64,000 bases of DNA from Citrobacter rodentium NBRC 105723 = DSM 16636 (lineage in GTDB: Bacteria; Pseudomonadota; Gammaproteobacteria; Enterobacterales; Enterobacteriaceae). The notes under the pieces were generated by a model. That model saw only the letters and a program-made list of their open reading frames with translations, made no database searches and was not told the DNA's origin. The DNA is taken from assembly GCF_021278985.1 (NCBI RefSeq), contig NZ_CP082833.1, positions 310,001 through 374,000 on the forward strand, given 5' to 3'. Shown one piece after another: positions 18,202 through 26,629 of the stretch; the first letter of the stretch is position 1; each line of letters begins with the position of its first letter. Both the position numbers and the translations under genes were made by a program.

Positions 18202-18277
18202 GCCCGGATAGCTCAGTCGGTAGAGCAGGGGATTGAAAATCCCCGTGTCCTTGGTTCGATTCCGAGTCCGGGCACCA
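18202..18277 (+). tRNA. pheV: tRNA-Phe (GAA anticodon), pheV
   Basis: A 76-base tRNA with encoded CCA: acceptor GCCCGGA pairs with TCCGGGC, the D-arm is GCTCAGTCGGTAGAGC, the anticodon loop TTGAAAA contains GAA, and the T-loop is GTTCGATTC. It follows yqgA as in K-12. This pheV locus is a classic island insertion site, and here the P4-type integrase follows at once. Confidence 0.97.
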
Positions 18278-18288
18278 AATTCATATCA

Positions 18289-18315
18289 ACGGACCTCCAC
18301 GGAGGTCCGTTTTTC
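18289..18315 (+). terminator. Terminator of pheV
   Basis: ACGGACCTCC pairs with GGAGGTCCGT around a 2-base loop, followed by a TTTTTC run. It is a strong rho-independent terminator just after the tRNA, and lies between the tRNA attachment site and the integrase. Confidence 0.88.
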
Positions 18316-18474
18316 GTTTCAGAACGCCACAATTTAAGCGTTCTACCTACAAATCAATTCTACCGAACTCAACCAGATTCCCCCCACATCAACCCCATTG
18401 TGTGGGTATAATTGCGGGTATACCCCAGTTCGACAGAATTTGTACCCTCTTTAACGCATTCAGAAGGCTGTACT

Positions 18475-19737
18475 ATGGCACTGACTGACGCAAAAATCCG
18501 GGCTGCAAAGCCCACTGACAAGGCTTATAAACTCACTGACGGGGCTGGCATGTTCCTGCTGGTTCATCCTAATGGTTCCCGTTACTGGCGTCTCCGTTAT
18601 CGTATTCTGGGTAAGGAGAAGACTCTGGCACTTGGTGTGTATCCAGAAGTTTCTCTCTCCGAAGCTCGTACAAAACGGGATGAGGCCCGAAAACTGATTT
18701 CGGAGGGGATTGACCCTTGCGAACAGAAAAGAGCTAAAAAAGTAGTCCCTGATTTACAACTCTCTTTTGAACATATTGCACGACGCTGGCATGCCAGTAA
18801 TAAACAATGGGCACAATCACACAGCGATAAAGTACTCAAAAGCCTCGAGACACACGTTTTCCCCTTTATCGGCAACCGGGATATCACAACACTCAGTACC
18901 CCGGACCTGCTTATCCCTGTTCGTGCTGCAGAAGCTAAACAAATTTATGAAATCGCCAGTCGTCTGCAGCAAAGAATATCTGCTGTAATGCGTTATGCCG
19001 TACAGTCTGGCATCATCAGATATAACCCGGCTCTGGATATGGCTGGTGCATTGACCACGATAAAACGCCAGCATCGCCCTGCACTGGATCTTTCACGCCT
19101 GCCTGAACTTCTGTCGCGTATTGACGGTTATAAAGGCCAGCCTGTCACCCGACTGGCAGTTATGCTGAATTTACTGGTTTTTATTCGTTCCAGTGAACTC
19201 AGATACGCCCGCTGGTCTGAAATTGATATTGACAATGCCATGTGGACTATTCCAGCCGAACGCGAACCTCTGCCTGGCGTAAAATTCTCACACCGGGGCT
19301 CCAAGATGCGAACACCACATCTTGTGCCACTCAGCAAACAGGCTGTAGCCATACTGGCAGAACTACAGACATGGGCTGGTGAAAATGGTCTGATCTTTAC
19401 GGGAGCACATGACCCGCGTAAACCAATCAGTGAAAATACTGTAAATAAAGCCCTGAGGGTGATGGGGTATGACACAACCCAGGATGTCTGTGGCCATGGA
19501 TTCCGTGCGATGGCATGTAGTGCGCTGATCGAATCAGGTTTGTGGTCCCGCGATGCTGTTGAACGTCAGATGAGCCATCAGGAACGTAACGGTGTACGCG
19601 CTGCTTACATCCATAAAGCCGAACATCTGGAAGAACGCCGGCTGATGCTACAGTGGTGGGCAGATTTTCTGAATGCGAACAGAGAGAAATGTATCAGTCC
19701 GTTTGATTATGCAAAGATCAACAATCCATTAAAATAG
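18475..19737 (+). CDS. P4-type tyrosine recombinase (island integrase)
   Basis: This 420-residue phage P4-family site-specific recombinase inserts and excises the island at the 3' end of the adjacent tRNA-Phe gene. The N-terminal DUF4102 domain starts MALTDAKIRAAKPTDKAYKL. The SAM-like core-binding domain lies at about residues 100-190. In the catalytic domain the arginine is in RSSELRYARW, the HxxR box is CGHGFRAMA, and MSHQERNGVRAAYIH carries the distal His and the nucleophile Tyr. ATG 18475 is preferred to the open frame from 18412 because it gives the standard family start. It looks intact. Confidence 0.95.
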   Translation: MALTDAKIRAAKPTDKAYKLTDGAGMFLLVHPNGSRYWRLRYRILGKEKTLALGVYPEVSLSEARTKRDEARKLISEGIDPCEQKRAKKVVPDLQLSFEHIARRWHASNKQWAQSHSDKVLKSLETHVFPFIGNRDITTLSTPDLLIPVRAAEAKQIYEIASRLQQRISAVMRYAVQSGIIRYNPALDMAGALTTIKRQHRPALDLSRLPELLSRIDGYKGQPVTRLAVMLNLLVFIRSSELRYARWSEIDIDNAMWTIPAEREPLPGVKFSHRGSKMRTPHLVPLSKQAVAILAELQTWAGENGLIFTGAHDPRKPISENTVNKALRVMGYDTTQDVCGHGFRAMACSALIESGLWSRDAVERQMSHQERNGVRAAYIHKAEHLEERRLMLQWWADFLNANREKCISPFDYAKINNPLK

Positions 19738-19744
19738 TAATAAT

Positions 19745-19765
19745 CCCCGGGCAAAATGCCCGGGG
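19745..19765 (+). terminator. Terminator after the integrase
   Basis: CCCCGGGC (19745-19752) pairs with GCCCGGGG (19758-19765) around a 5-base AAAAT loop, seven bases after the integrase stop. A weak TACTTTG stretch follows. Confidence 0.7.
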
Positions 19766-19904
19766 TACTTTGAATGACTATTTTTCTTTGGGCGTGATGA
19801 AGAAGATTGATGGTAAGACAAATTACTCCCGACTCTTACGTATTTTCATGGAAAGAAATCCCCCAATATCATCCATCGGGATCGAGTAATAACCTGTAAT
19901 ATGC

Positions 19905-20116
19905 TGCAGGTTCCGACAGCGGCGGCAAATATGCAGCACATATTGTGCTCACTGATCGGCACCTGCCGTCTGAACAATGCGGAGTCAGAAAAATTGCTGC
20001 ATTACGTCACAGATCATATGCAGGACTGGTCGGCAAACCGGGTACGCGATCTGTTGCCCTGGAAAGTTGATCTGACCTCTCAGTAAATATCAATACGGTT
20101 CTGGCGAGCCGCTTAC
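19905..20116 (+). pseudogene. IS66-family tnpC 3' fragment with right end
   Basis: About 210 bases match the end of the complete IS66 tnpC at 24470-26041 of this window: GGTTCCGACAGCGG, then ATCGGCACCTGCCGTCTGAA and GATCTGTTGCC. One extra base before CTGATCGGC breaks the frame. The fragment ends with the same right terminus as the intact element, CAATACGGTTCTGG then CGAGCCGCTTAC. It has no 5' part and is abutted by an IS4 fragment. Confidence 0.85.
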
Positions 20117-20524
20117 AATCGAACTGGGATACAGGGAGATAAAACAGACGATGCAACTGAGCAGGCTGACGCTGAGAAGTAAAAAGCCGGAGCTTGTGGA
20201 GCAAGAGCTGTGGGGTGTCTTACTGGCTTATAATCTGGTGAGATATCAGATGATTAAAATGGCGGAACATCTGAAAGGTTACTGGCCGAATCAACTGAGT
20301 TTCTCAGAATCATGCGGAATGGTGATGAGAATGCTGATGACATTGCAGGGCGCTTCACCGGGACATATACCGGAGCTGATGCGCGATCTTGCAAGTATGG
20401 GACAACTTGTGAAATTACCGACAATAAGGGAAAGGGCCTTCCCGAGAGTGGTAAAGGAGAGGCCCTGGAAATACCCCACAGCCCCGAAAAAGAGCCAGTC
20501 AGTTGCTTAACTGGCTGGCATTAG
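20117..20524 (+). pseudogene. IS4 transposase (InsG) C-terminal fragment
   Basis: The reading frame gives IELGYREIKQTMQLSRLTL, then KPELVEQELWGVLLAYNLV and PWKYPTAPKKSQSVA, the C-terminus of IS4 transposase InsG. YREIK holds the catalytic glutamate of the Y-(2)R-(3)E-(6)K signature. The fragment starts abruptly after the IS66 right end and finishes with CTTAACTGGCTGGCATTA, the IS4 terminal repeat. The 5' two-thirds of the element are missing. Confidence 0.88.
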
Positions 20525-20822
20525 GCCGCCGGGGGCGTTTTTTTACCACCGGGACTTCGGACATAACGGTGTTTTCAGTAAGTACGACAGGTACTGTGGA
20601 GGCACTCCCGTAAAGACGGGCATCAAGTTCCCGCTCCGACATACCTGCGGGCAGAGGCCATGAAAGGCCAGCTTTTCGGAAGCGCACGAACATACCACAA
20701 ACTGTTGATTTTGGTACGCCCAGGCGACGTCCGGCCACAATCCGTGGTAAATGTTCTTCAAAGTGAAGACGTAAAGCTTCAGTGATCCAGGATCTGGGGC
20801 GCAGTTCAAAAATGATGGACAT
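20525..20822 (-). pseudogene. IS21-family IstA N-terminal fragment
   Basis: The minus-strand frame from 20822 encodes ALRLHFEEHLPRIVAGRRLG, then VPKSTVCGMFVRFRKAGLSW and PLPAGMSERELDARLY. This helix-turn-helix plus WPLP-linker is typical of IstA transposases of the IS408/IS1162 branch of IS21. The frame is cut by the IS4 terminus at 20524, and the DDE core and istB are missing. Confidence 0.65.
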
Positions 20823-20839
20823 TATTTTTGTGGAGCCGG

Positions 20840-21350
20840 AGGAAACACACCAGACGGTTTAAATGAGCCGGTTACCGAAATACGCGGGTTGCCGGTGTCT
20901 GAACGCCTGGCGGTCAGGCAAATGCAGAGTAAACCGCTACTGACTTCCCTGTATAAGCTGATGCAGGAGAAAGAACACACATTATCGAAAAAATGCCGTC
21001 TGAGAGATGCGTTCCGGTATATCCGGAAGCACTGGGTTGCGTTGTGCAACTTCTGTGATGATGGTCTGGCGGAGGCGGATAATAATGCCGCGGAAAGAGC
21101 GCTTCGTGCAGTCTGTCTCGGAAAGAAAAACTTTATGTTCTTCGGCAGCGATCACGGCGGCGAGCGAGGAGCACTGTTGTACGGGCTGATCGGCACCTGC
21201 CGACTGAACGGTATCGATCCGGAAGCGTATCTGCGCCATATCCTGAGCGTACTGCCGGAATGGCCTTCCAACCGAGTTGACGAACTCCTGCCATGGAACG
21301 TAGTACTCACCAATAAATAAGCGTCAATACGGCACTCCGTTAACGCTTAC
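20840..21350 (+). pseudogene. Second IS66-family tnpC 3' fragment with right end
   Basis: The frame gives TEIRGLPVSERLAVRQMQSK, then GLAEADNNAAERALRAVCLG (catalytic Glu region) and LIGTCRLNGIDPEAYLRHIL. It is the C-terminal third of an IS66 transposase of a different subgroup from the complete copy in this island. The right terminus GTTAACGCTTAC ends at 21350. The 5' part is missing. Confidence 0.85.
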
Positions 21351-21385
21351 GTTTAAGTCATAAAGCCATGCAGAACGCTCACCTC

Positions 21386-21400
21386 CCAAGATCTTGGTTT
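21386..21400. other. Palindrome with T-run before the CD-NTase gene
   Basis: CCAAGATCTTGG (21386-21397) is a perfect 12-bp palindrome followed by TTTTTAT. It may end transcription coming from the IS66 remnant or be an operator for the CD-NTase operon. Only the symmetry is observed. Confidence 0.3.
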
Positions 21401-21454
21401 TTATAAGGTGTAATGATAATGTAAGCTAATGTTTCACATGCCAAAGGAAACACC

Positions 21455-22783
21455 ATGAGCCACAGGGAATTGTTCAGCGAATTTCTTGAAAATTTGAATC
21501 TTGACCTCAAACAGGCAAAAAAGATCAGCTATCACTATCGAAAAATAACCAAGTCATTAAATCTTGCGTTCAGAGGAACGAGTTCCCGGGTAGCAAACCG
21601 CTTGAAAGTGGGGTCAGTAGGCAGACATACCGCAATAAAAGGCATATCCGATCTGGATATGCTTTATATTATGCCCCCCAATCAGTATGAATATTATAAC
21701 CGTAAGGATAATGGTCAGTCTGCATTGCTTACAGATGTCAGAAACATTCTGGCGGAAGAATATCCTGACCAGACTGTGAAAAAGGACAGACTGGTTGTTC
21801 AGATCATCTTTAAAAACTTTTATGTCGAGGTTCAACCTGTATTCAGACAGGATGATGACAGCTTTAAATTCCCTGAAAGCTATAATGGAGGAGCATGGCG
21901 CATTACAAAACCTCTTCACGAAAAGGCGGCCATGACCGCATTTTCGCGAGATAAATCCAATAATCTGCGCAAGCTGTGTAAAATGATCAGAGCCTGGAAG
22001 AACCTGCATGGCGTCAATATGGGTGGCTTACTGATAGACACACTAGCGTATCGCTTTCTTTCATCAACATCAGATTATGACAATACCGGAAATGGCAGCC
22101 TGGGAGCCCTCGCCAGAGACTTTTTTGAATATCTGTCAAATGAGGAGAGAAAGGAAAGGTATCTCGCGTTAGGCAGTAATCAGCATGTACGTGTTAAATC
22201 TCCCTGGTTTGGCCGGGCAGCGAAACACGCGTATGAATTATGTTGTGATGCCTTAGACGCTGAGGGGGGTGCCAGTGAAAATGACCGCTGGCGCAAAGTG
22301 TTCGGACGAGCCTTCCCCAGACGTAAAGTGGGTATTATGGAAGCCCGTCTTGGTCTGGAATCGCATGCGGCAGATGCTGTTCCCTGGACCGATACCGAAG
22401 AGTTTATAGAGGATAAATATCCGGTGGATATCAGGTACTCACTCAACCTTGACTGTACCGTAACCCAGGATGGTTTCCCTCCCAGAAGCCTGAGGGAGAT
22501 GCTTACCAGAAGATTCCGCCTCTCCGCTCGAAAATCTCTCCTTTTCCGGGCAGACTTGACAGAAATGGAGGCAGAGGAACCCTACACCGTTATGTGGAAG
22601 GTACTGAACGTGGGTGACGAAGCACGCAGAAGAAATATGATCCGGGGACAAATCGTTTCGGACGGCGGCTACTGTACGAAGAAAGAAACTACCGACTTCC
22701 GCGGAGATCACATGGTAGAATGCTATGTGATAAAAAATGAGGTTGTGGTTGCCCGGGCCCAGATTGAAGTTCCCATAAGCTGA
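21455..22783 (+). CDS. CD-NTase (CBASS nucleotidyltransferase) with AGS-C domain
   Basis: This 442-residue protein is a polymerase-beta-fold nucleotidyltransferase of the CD-NTase/SMODS class, expected to make a cyclic oligonucleotide signal on phage infection. The active-site signature GSVGRHTAIKGISDLDMLY (about residues 49-67) has the GS turn and the paired aspartates D65 and D67. The third acidic position is probably in FYVEVQPVFR. Residues about 320-442 match the AGS-C sensor domain (PYTVMWKVLNVGDEARRR, RGDHMVECYVIKNEVVVAR). Seven bases separate it from the SLATT gene. Upstream are only IS remnants, and the operon is a likely recent arrival. Confidence 0.88.
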   Translation: MSHRELFSEFLENLNLDLKQAKKISYHYRKITKSLNLAFRGTSSRVANRLKVGSVGRHTAIKGISDLDMLYIMPPNQYEYYNRKDNGQSALLTDVRNILAEEYPDQTVKKDRLVVQIIFKNFYVEVQPVFRQDDDSFKFPESYNGGAWRITKPLHEKAAMTAFSRDKSNNLRKLCKMIRAWKNLHGVNMGGLLIDTLAYRFLSSTSDYDNTGNGSLGALARDFFEYLSNEERKERYLALGSNQHVRVKSPWFGRAAKHAYELCCDALDAEGGASENDRWRKVFGRAFPRRKVGIMEARLGLESHAADAVPWTDTEEFIEDKYPVDIRYSLNLDCTVTQDGFPPRSLREMLTRRFRLSARKSLLFRADLTEMEAEEPYTVMWKVLNVGDEARRRNMIRGQIVSDGGYCTKKETTDFRGDHMVECYVIKNEVVVARAQIEVPIS

Positions 22784-22790
22784 GGTTTTT

Positions 22791-23342
22791 ATGACGCAAT
22801 CAGAGATGCTGAAATTAATCGCCCGACATGGTTATAACGTTGGATTTGGCGCTAAGAAAAACTTTGCCACCTATGATCTGATTTGTAAGGCATCCGGTTG
22901 GATTAGCTTTATTTCTCTTGCTGTCGGTGTGTTCGCCCTTTTTATTCCTGAGCTGGCCACAAACGTCATTTCCGCGATATTAATTATATTTGGTGTTGCT
23001 ACAATGTATATTCAGTTTTATGACTCGGAAAAGCAGAGTTATGAAAGTGCGGGGATTGAGCAGACCAAAATTTTTAATGAACTTGAAGTCATCTACCGCA
23101 ACGTAAAAAGCGATGCAAACTTTGACTATCAGCGTACACAACAATCCATCGACGCTATCATGTCCCGGTTTTACGGCACGGTCATCAGCAAACAGATCTT
23201 CGGAAGTAACTGGTACGCACATTATAAATTTTACTGTGAATTTGAAAAAGCATGGGTTGAAGAAGAGCTGAACCTGACACTGAAGGACAAAATCCCGCTT
23301 TCGCTCTGCTTTCTCGCCGGTCTGGCGATCATTTTACTATAG
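22791..23342 (+). CDS. SLATT-domain two-TM effector of the CBASS-like operon
   Basis: This 183-residue membrane protein has two adjacent hydrophobic helices (about residues 33-52, SGWISFISLAVGVFALFI, and 58-76, VISAILIIFGVATMYIQF), a charged helical region and a hydrophobic C-terminal tail. This is the SLATT arrangement: two TM helices followed by a cytosolic four-helix part. SLATT proteins next to CD-NTases or SLOG sensors are predicted pore-forming effectors that kill or arrest an infected cell. It starts 8 bases after the CD-NTase stop. An IS66 element was inserted 26 bases beyond its stop codon, so the gene itself is intact. Confidence 0.82.
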   Translation: MTQSEMLKLIARHGYNVGFGAKKNFATYDLICKASGWISFISLAVGVFALFIPELATNVISAILIIFGVATMYIQFYDSEKQSYESAGIEQTKIFNELEVIYRNVKSDANFDYQRTQQSIDAIMSRFYGTVISKQIFGSNWYAHYKFYCEFEKAWVEEELNLTLKDKIPLSLCFLAGLAIILL

Positions 23343-23359
23343 CTGTCATCTGGAAAACG

Positions 23360-23367
23360 CCCTGATG
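23360..23367 (+). repeat. Left target-site duplication of the IS66 element
   Basis: CCCTGATG immediately precedes the left terminus GTAAGCG and is repeated exactly at 26072-26079. This is the 8-bp duplication expected of IS66-family transposition. Confidence 0.95.
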
Positions 23368-23452
23368 GTAAGCGCATCATTTAAACCGTCTTTCGCCTCC
23401 CTTTCCTGTTTCCGATACTAATGTCCATTTTCGCAGTAAAAGGACATTTAAG

Positions 23453-24103
23453 ATGAATGCACGAAAGGCGGTACTGGCAGATAATCCGGAATTGATCCTG
23501 CGTGTGCTACAACTGAGATTTGACGAGTCACTGTCGTACCCGCGCATTTCTGCGCAGACTGGTGTCAGCAAAACCGCCATTTTTTCTCTGGTGAGGCGAT
23601 TTCACCAGGTATTCACTGACTGGCCTCTTTCCGGTGAATATTCCTGCGGGCAACTGGCCCGGGCTCTTTTCCCGGGGCGATATCCTTCAACCCCGACCGT
23701 GACTCAGCCTGTGAAAGCAGAGAAACCCCGCCGGAACCGATTTTCACCGGAGTTTAAATGGAGACTTGTTCAGCAGACTCTTTTACCCGGTGCCTGTGTC
23801 GCACAAATAGCTCGTGAGAACGGAATCAACGATAACCAGCTCTTTAACTGGCGGCATCTCTGGCGTAACGGCGGCCTGCAGCCGCCCGGCGAACATGAAA
23901 CATCGCTACTTCCCGTGACGTTAACTCTGGAGCCGGATAATAAAATCCCGGCACCAGTGCAGATACCTGAACAGATAAATACACTGCCAGACAGTCTGTG
24001 CTGTGAGCTGGTTCTGCCGGCCGGAACTCTCAGGCTGAAAGGTGAACTGACGCCGGCGTTATTACAGACACTTATCCGCGAAATGAAAGGGAGCAGCCAC
24101 TGA
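23453..24103 (+). CDS. tnpA: IS66 family protein TnpA (helix-turn-helix)
   Basis: This 216-residue accessory protein of IS66 elements is needed for full transposition in elements of this type. A first HTH is seen in SYPRISAQTGVSKTAIFSLV and a second, IS3-like HTH in SPEFKWRLVQQTLLPGACVA then NQLFNWRHLWRNGG. Its stop overlaps the tnpB ATG (TGATG), a sign of translational coupling. Confidence 0.92.
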   Translation: MNARKAVLADNPELILRVLQLRFDESLSYPRISAQTGVSKTAIFSLVRRFHQVFTDWPLSGEYSCGQLARALFPGRYPSTPTVTQPVKAEKPRRNRFSPEFKWRLVQQTLLPGACVAQIARENGINDNQLFNWRHLWRNGGLQPPGEHETSLLPVTLTLEPDNKIPAPVQIPEQINTLPDSLCCELVLPAGTLRLKGELTPALLQTLIREMKGSSH

Positions 24104-24450
24104 TGATATCTCTCCCTGCCGGTTCGCGTATCTGGCTGGTTGCCGGTATCACCGATATGCGAAATGGTTTTAACGGCCTGGCATCAAAAGTTCAGAACGT
24201 CCTGAAGAATGACCCGTTCTCCGGGCATCTGTTCATCTTTCGCGGACGCCGGGGTGACCAGATAAAAGTGTTGTGGGCTGACAGCGACGGACTGTGCCTC
24301 TTCACCAAACGCCTGGAACTGGGCCGCTTCGTCTGGCCGGTCACCCGCGATGGAAAGGTTCACCTTACTCCGGCTCAGTTATCTATGCTTCTTGAAGGTA
24401 TCAACTGGAAGCACCCGAAACGAACAGAACGCGCTGGAATCCGTATATAA
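24103..24450 (+). CDS. tnpB: IS66 Orf2 family protein TnpB
   Basis: This 115-residue protein is the standard IS66 Orf2: GSRIWLVAGITDMRNGFNGL at the N-terminus, then HLFIFRGRRGDQIKVLWADS and a C-terminal HPKRTERAGIRI. It is required for IS66 transposition, though its biochemical role is unclear. It is complete and coupled to tnpA, with tnpC 19 bases downstream. Confidence 0.94.
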   Translation: MISLPAGSRIWLVAGITDMRNGFNGLASKVQNVLKNDPFSGHLFIFRGRRGDQIKVLWADSDGLCLFTKRLELGRFVWPVTRDGKVHLTPAQLSMLLEGINWKHPKRTERAGIRI

Positions 24451-24469
24451 CCCGTTGTAAAGTGAGGAT

Positions 24470-26041
24470 ATGGACACCTCACTTGCTCATGAGAATGCCC
24501 GCCTGCGGGCGCTGTTGCAGACGCAACAGGACACCATCCGCCAGATGGCCGAATACAACCGCCTGCTCTCACTGCGGGTGGCGGCTTATGCTTCCGAAAT
24601 CAACCGGCTGAAGGCGCTGGTTGCAAAACTACAGCGCATGCAGTTCGGTAAAAGCTCAGAAAAACTTCGCGCAAAAACCGAACGACAGATACAGGAAGCA
24701 CAGGAGCGAATCAGCGCACTTCAGGAAGAAATGGCGGAAACGCTGGGTGAGCAATATGACCCGGCACTGCCATCCGCCCTGCGCCAGTCTTCAGCCCGTA
24801 AACCGTTACCGGCCTCACTTCCCCGTGAAACCCGGGTCATCCGGCCGGAAGAGGAATGCTGTCCGGCCTGTGGTGGTGAACTCAGTCCACTGGGATGTGA
24901 TGTGTCAGAGCAACTGGAGCTTATCAGCAGCGCCTTTAAGGTTATCGAAACACAACGTCCGAAACTGACCTGTTGCCGTTGTGACCATATCGTGCAGGCG
25001 CCGGTGCCTTCAAAACCCATTGTACGCAGCTATGCCGGAGCGGGGCTTCTGGCCCATGTTGTCACCGGGAAATATGCAGACCATCTGCCGTTATACCGCC
25101 AGTCAGAAATATACCGTCGTCAGGGCGTGGAGCTGAGTCGTGCCACGCTGGGGCGCTGGACTGGTGCCGTTGCTGAACTGCTGGAGCCACTGTATGACGT
25201 CCTGCGCCAGTATGTGCTGATGCCCGGTAAAGTCCATGCCGATGATATCCCCGTCCCGGTCCAGGAGCCGGGCAGCGGTAAAACCCGGACAGCCCGGCTG
25301 TGGGTCTACGTCCGTGATGACCGTAACGCCGGTTCACAGATGCCTGCGGCGGTCTGGTTCGCGTACAGCCCGGACCGGAAAGGTATCCATCCACAAAATC
25401 ACCTGGCCGGTTACAGCGGAGTGCTTCAGGCCGATGCTTACGGTGGCTACCGGGCGTTATACGAATCCGGCAGAATAACGGAAGCCGCGTGTATGGCCCA
25501 TGCCCGGAGAAAAATCCACGATGTGCATGCAAGAGCGCCAACCGATATCACCACGGAAGCCCTGCAGCGTATCGGTGAACTGTATGCCATCGAGGCAGAA
25601 GTCCGGGGATGTTCAGCAGAACAGCGTCTGGCAGCAAGAAAAGCCAGAGCTGTGCCACTGATGCAGTCACTGTATGACTGGATACAGACTCAGATGAAAA
25701 CACTGTCGCGTCACTCGGATACGGCAAAAGCGTTCGCATACCTGCTGAAACAGTGGGAGGCCCTGAACGTGTACTGCAGTAATGGCTGGGTGGAAATCGA
25801 CAACAACATCGCAGAGAACGCCTTACGGGGAGTGGCCGTGGGCCGGAAAAACTGGCTGTTCGCAGGTTCCGACAGCGGTGGCGAACATGCGGCGGTGTTG
25901 TACTCGCTGATCGGCACATGCCGTCTGAACAATGTGGAGCCAGAAAAATGGCTGCGCTACGTCATTGAACATATCCAGGACTGGCCGGCAAACCGGGTAC
26001 GCGATCTGTTGCCCAGGAAAGTTGATCTGAGCTCTCAGTAA
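24470..26041 (+). CDS. tnpC: IS66 family DDE transposase TnpC
   Basis: This 523-residue transposase cuts and joins the element ends. It has an N-terminal leucine-rich coiled coil (residues 1-65), a zinc-finger-like CPACGGEL...CCRC region (about 125-170), and a DDE core with aspartates in KVHADDIPVPV and LQADAYGGYRAL and the glutamate in EIDNNIAENALRG. It ends LPRKVDLSSQ. The two 3' fragments at 19.9 and 20.8 kb are related to this gene. Confidence 0.95.
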   Translation: MDTSLAHENARLRALLQTQQDTIRQMAEYNRLLSLRVAAYASEINRLKALVAKLQRMQFGKSSEKLRAKTERQIQEAQERISALQEEMAETLGEQYDPALPSALRQSSARKPLPASLPRETRVIRPEEECCPACGGELSPLGCDVSEQLELISSAFKVIETQRPKLTCCRCDHIVQAPVPSKPIVRSYAGAGLLAHVVTGKYADHLPLYRQSEIYRRQGVELSRATLGRWTGAVAELLEPLYDVLRQYVLMPGKVHADDIPVPVQEPGSGKTRTARLWVYVRDDRNAGSQMPAAVWFAYSPDRKGIHPQNHLAGYSGVLQADAYGGYRALYESGRITEAACMAHARRKIHDVHARAPTDITTEALQRIGELYAIEAEVRGCSAEQRLAARKARAVPLMQSLYDWIQTQMKTLSRHSDTAKAFAYLLKQWEALNVYCSNGWVEIDNNIAENALRGVAVGRKNWLFAGSDSGGEHAAVLYSLIGTCRLNNVEPEKWLRYVIEHIQDWPANRVRDLLPRKVDLSSQ

Positions 26042-26071
26042 ATATCAATACGGTTCTGGTGAGCCGCTTAC

Positions 26072-26079
26072 CCCTGATG
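26072..26079 (+). repeat. Right target-site duplication of the IS66 element
   Basis: CCCTGATG is identical to bases 23360-23367. Removing the IS and one copy rejoins the sequence downstream of the SLATT gene. Confidence 0.95.
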
Positions 26080-26214
26080 CTGCAGCCAATGAAAAATTCA
26101 GCAAGCTGACTGTCAAATATGCGATGTATAGCCGGTATCACCATCCAGTGTACGTTCTATAAGGGGGGGCGCTTGGAAAACGGGTAGAGTCAAGATGTGG
26201 CGCGGTAATTTTAC

Positions 26215-26440
26215 AGGTCAGGCATATCTGTTGCCGCCTCTTTCGATTGGCGGTGCCTTACTGTCCTGACCATAAATCCTGTTTCCACACCCCGCTCATC
26301 GAAGCGGACATGCGCTTCTAACACATCCGGCTCTCGGACAGAATCATGCCTTCGCCCACGGAAACCTCTGCGGGAGCTTCGGTGCATATTTTCATGGAAG
26401 GGGATCACCCAATAACTTCCATCGAGATCGGGTCATAACG
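26215..26440 (-). other. Candidate group II intron remnant / shared IS-flank block
   Basis: Read on the minus strand this contains GAGAGCCGGATGTGTTAGAA, then GCGCATGTCCGCTTCGATGA and GCGGGGTGTGGAAACAGG. This resembles the structured stretch that precedes the reverse-transcriptase frame in bacterial group II introns, but no such frame follows. The adjoining bases 26387-26440 (plus strand ATTTTCATGGAA... to ...CATAAC) are also seen at 19845-19893 in diverged form, so one mobile remnant flanks both sides of the defence block. The identification is tentative. Confidence 0.4.
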
Positions 26441-26629
26441 GCCAATCCGTGATCGAATAGAGCGGAATACGCACTCTGACGAACTGCTTACATTTAAACT
26501 AATTACAAACTATATAAATCCGCCTTGCTCATTCACAGGGTAGATATATTCTTACTTTTAATTTTATGTGTAATTAACTGATGACGAAAAATGAATTGAA
26601 CTGTAAATGCATATCTAAGTTTTTCATTC
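26441..26629. other. Non-coding gap downstream of qatD
   Basis: This AT-rich stretch between the remnant and the qatD stop holds no supported gene. A terminator for the Qat operon would be expected here, but I see no convincing hairpin. Confidence 0.4.

Larger units (their letters stand above)
23368..26071 (+). mobile_element. Complete IS66-family insertion sequence
   Basis: A 2704-bp element with left end GTAAGCGCATCATTTAAACC and right end CTGGTGAGCCGCTTAC, whose outer seven bases are inverted copies of each other. It carries tnpA, tnpB and tnpC in order and is flanked by perfect 8-bp duplications. Its size and organisation resemble ISCro1-type elements; the exact name needs an ISfinder comparison. 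All three genes look intact. Confidence 0.95.

Noticed and set aside
18202..18277. Second copy of the pheV 3' end (attR) inside the window
   Set aside because: I looked for TTCCGAGTCCGGGCACCA again and did not see it before 64000; the island's far end is probably outside the window.
21386..21397. CCAAGATCTTGG palindrome as a regulator binding site
   Set aside because: Only symmetry supports it; listed as a low-confidence feature but not claimed as an operator.
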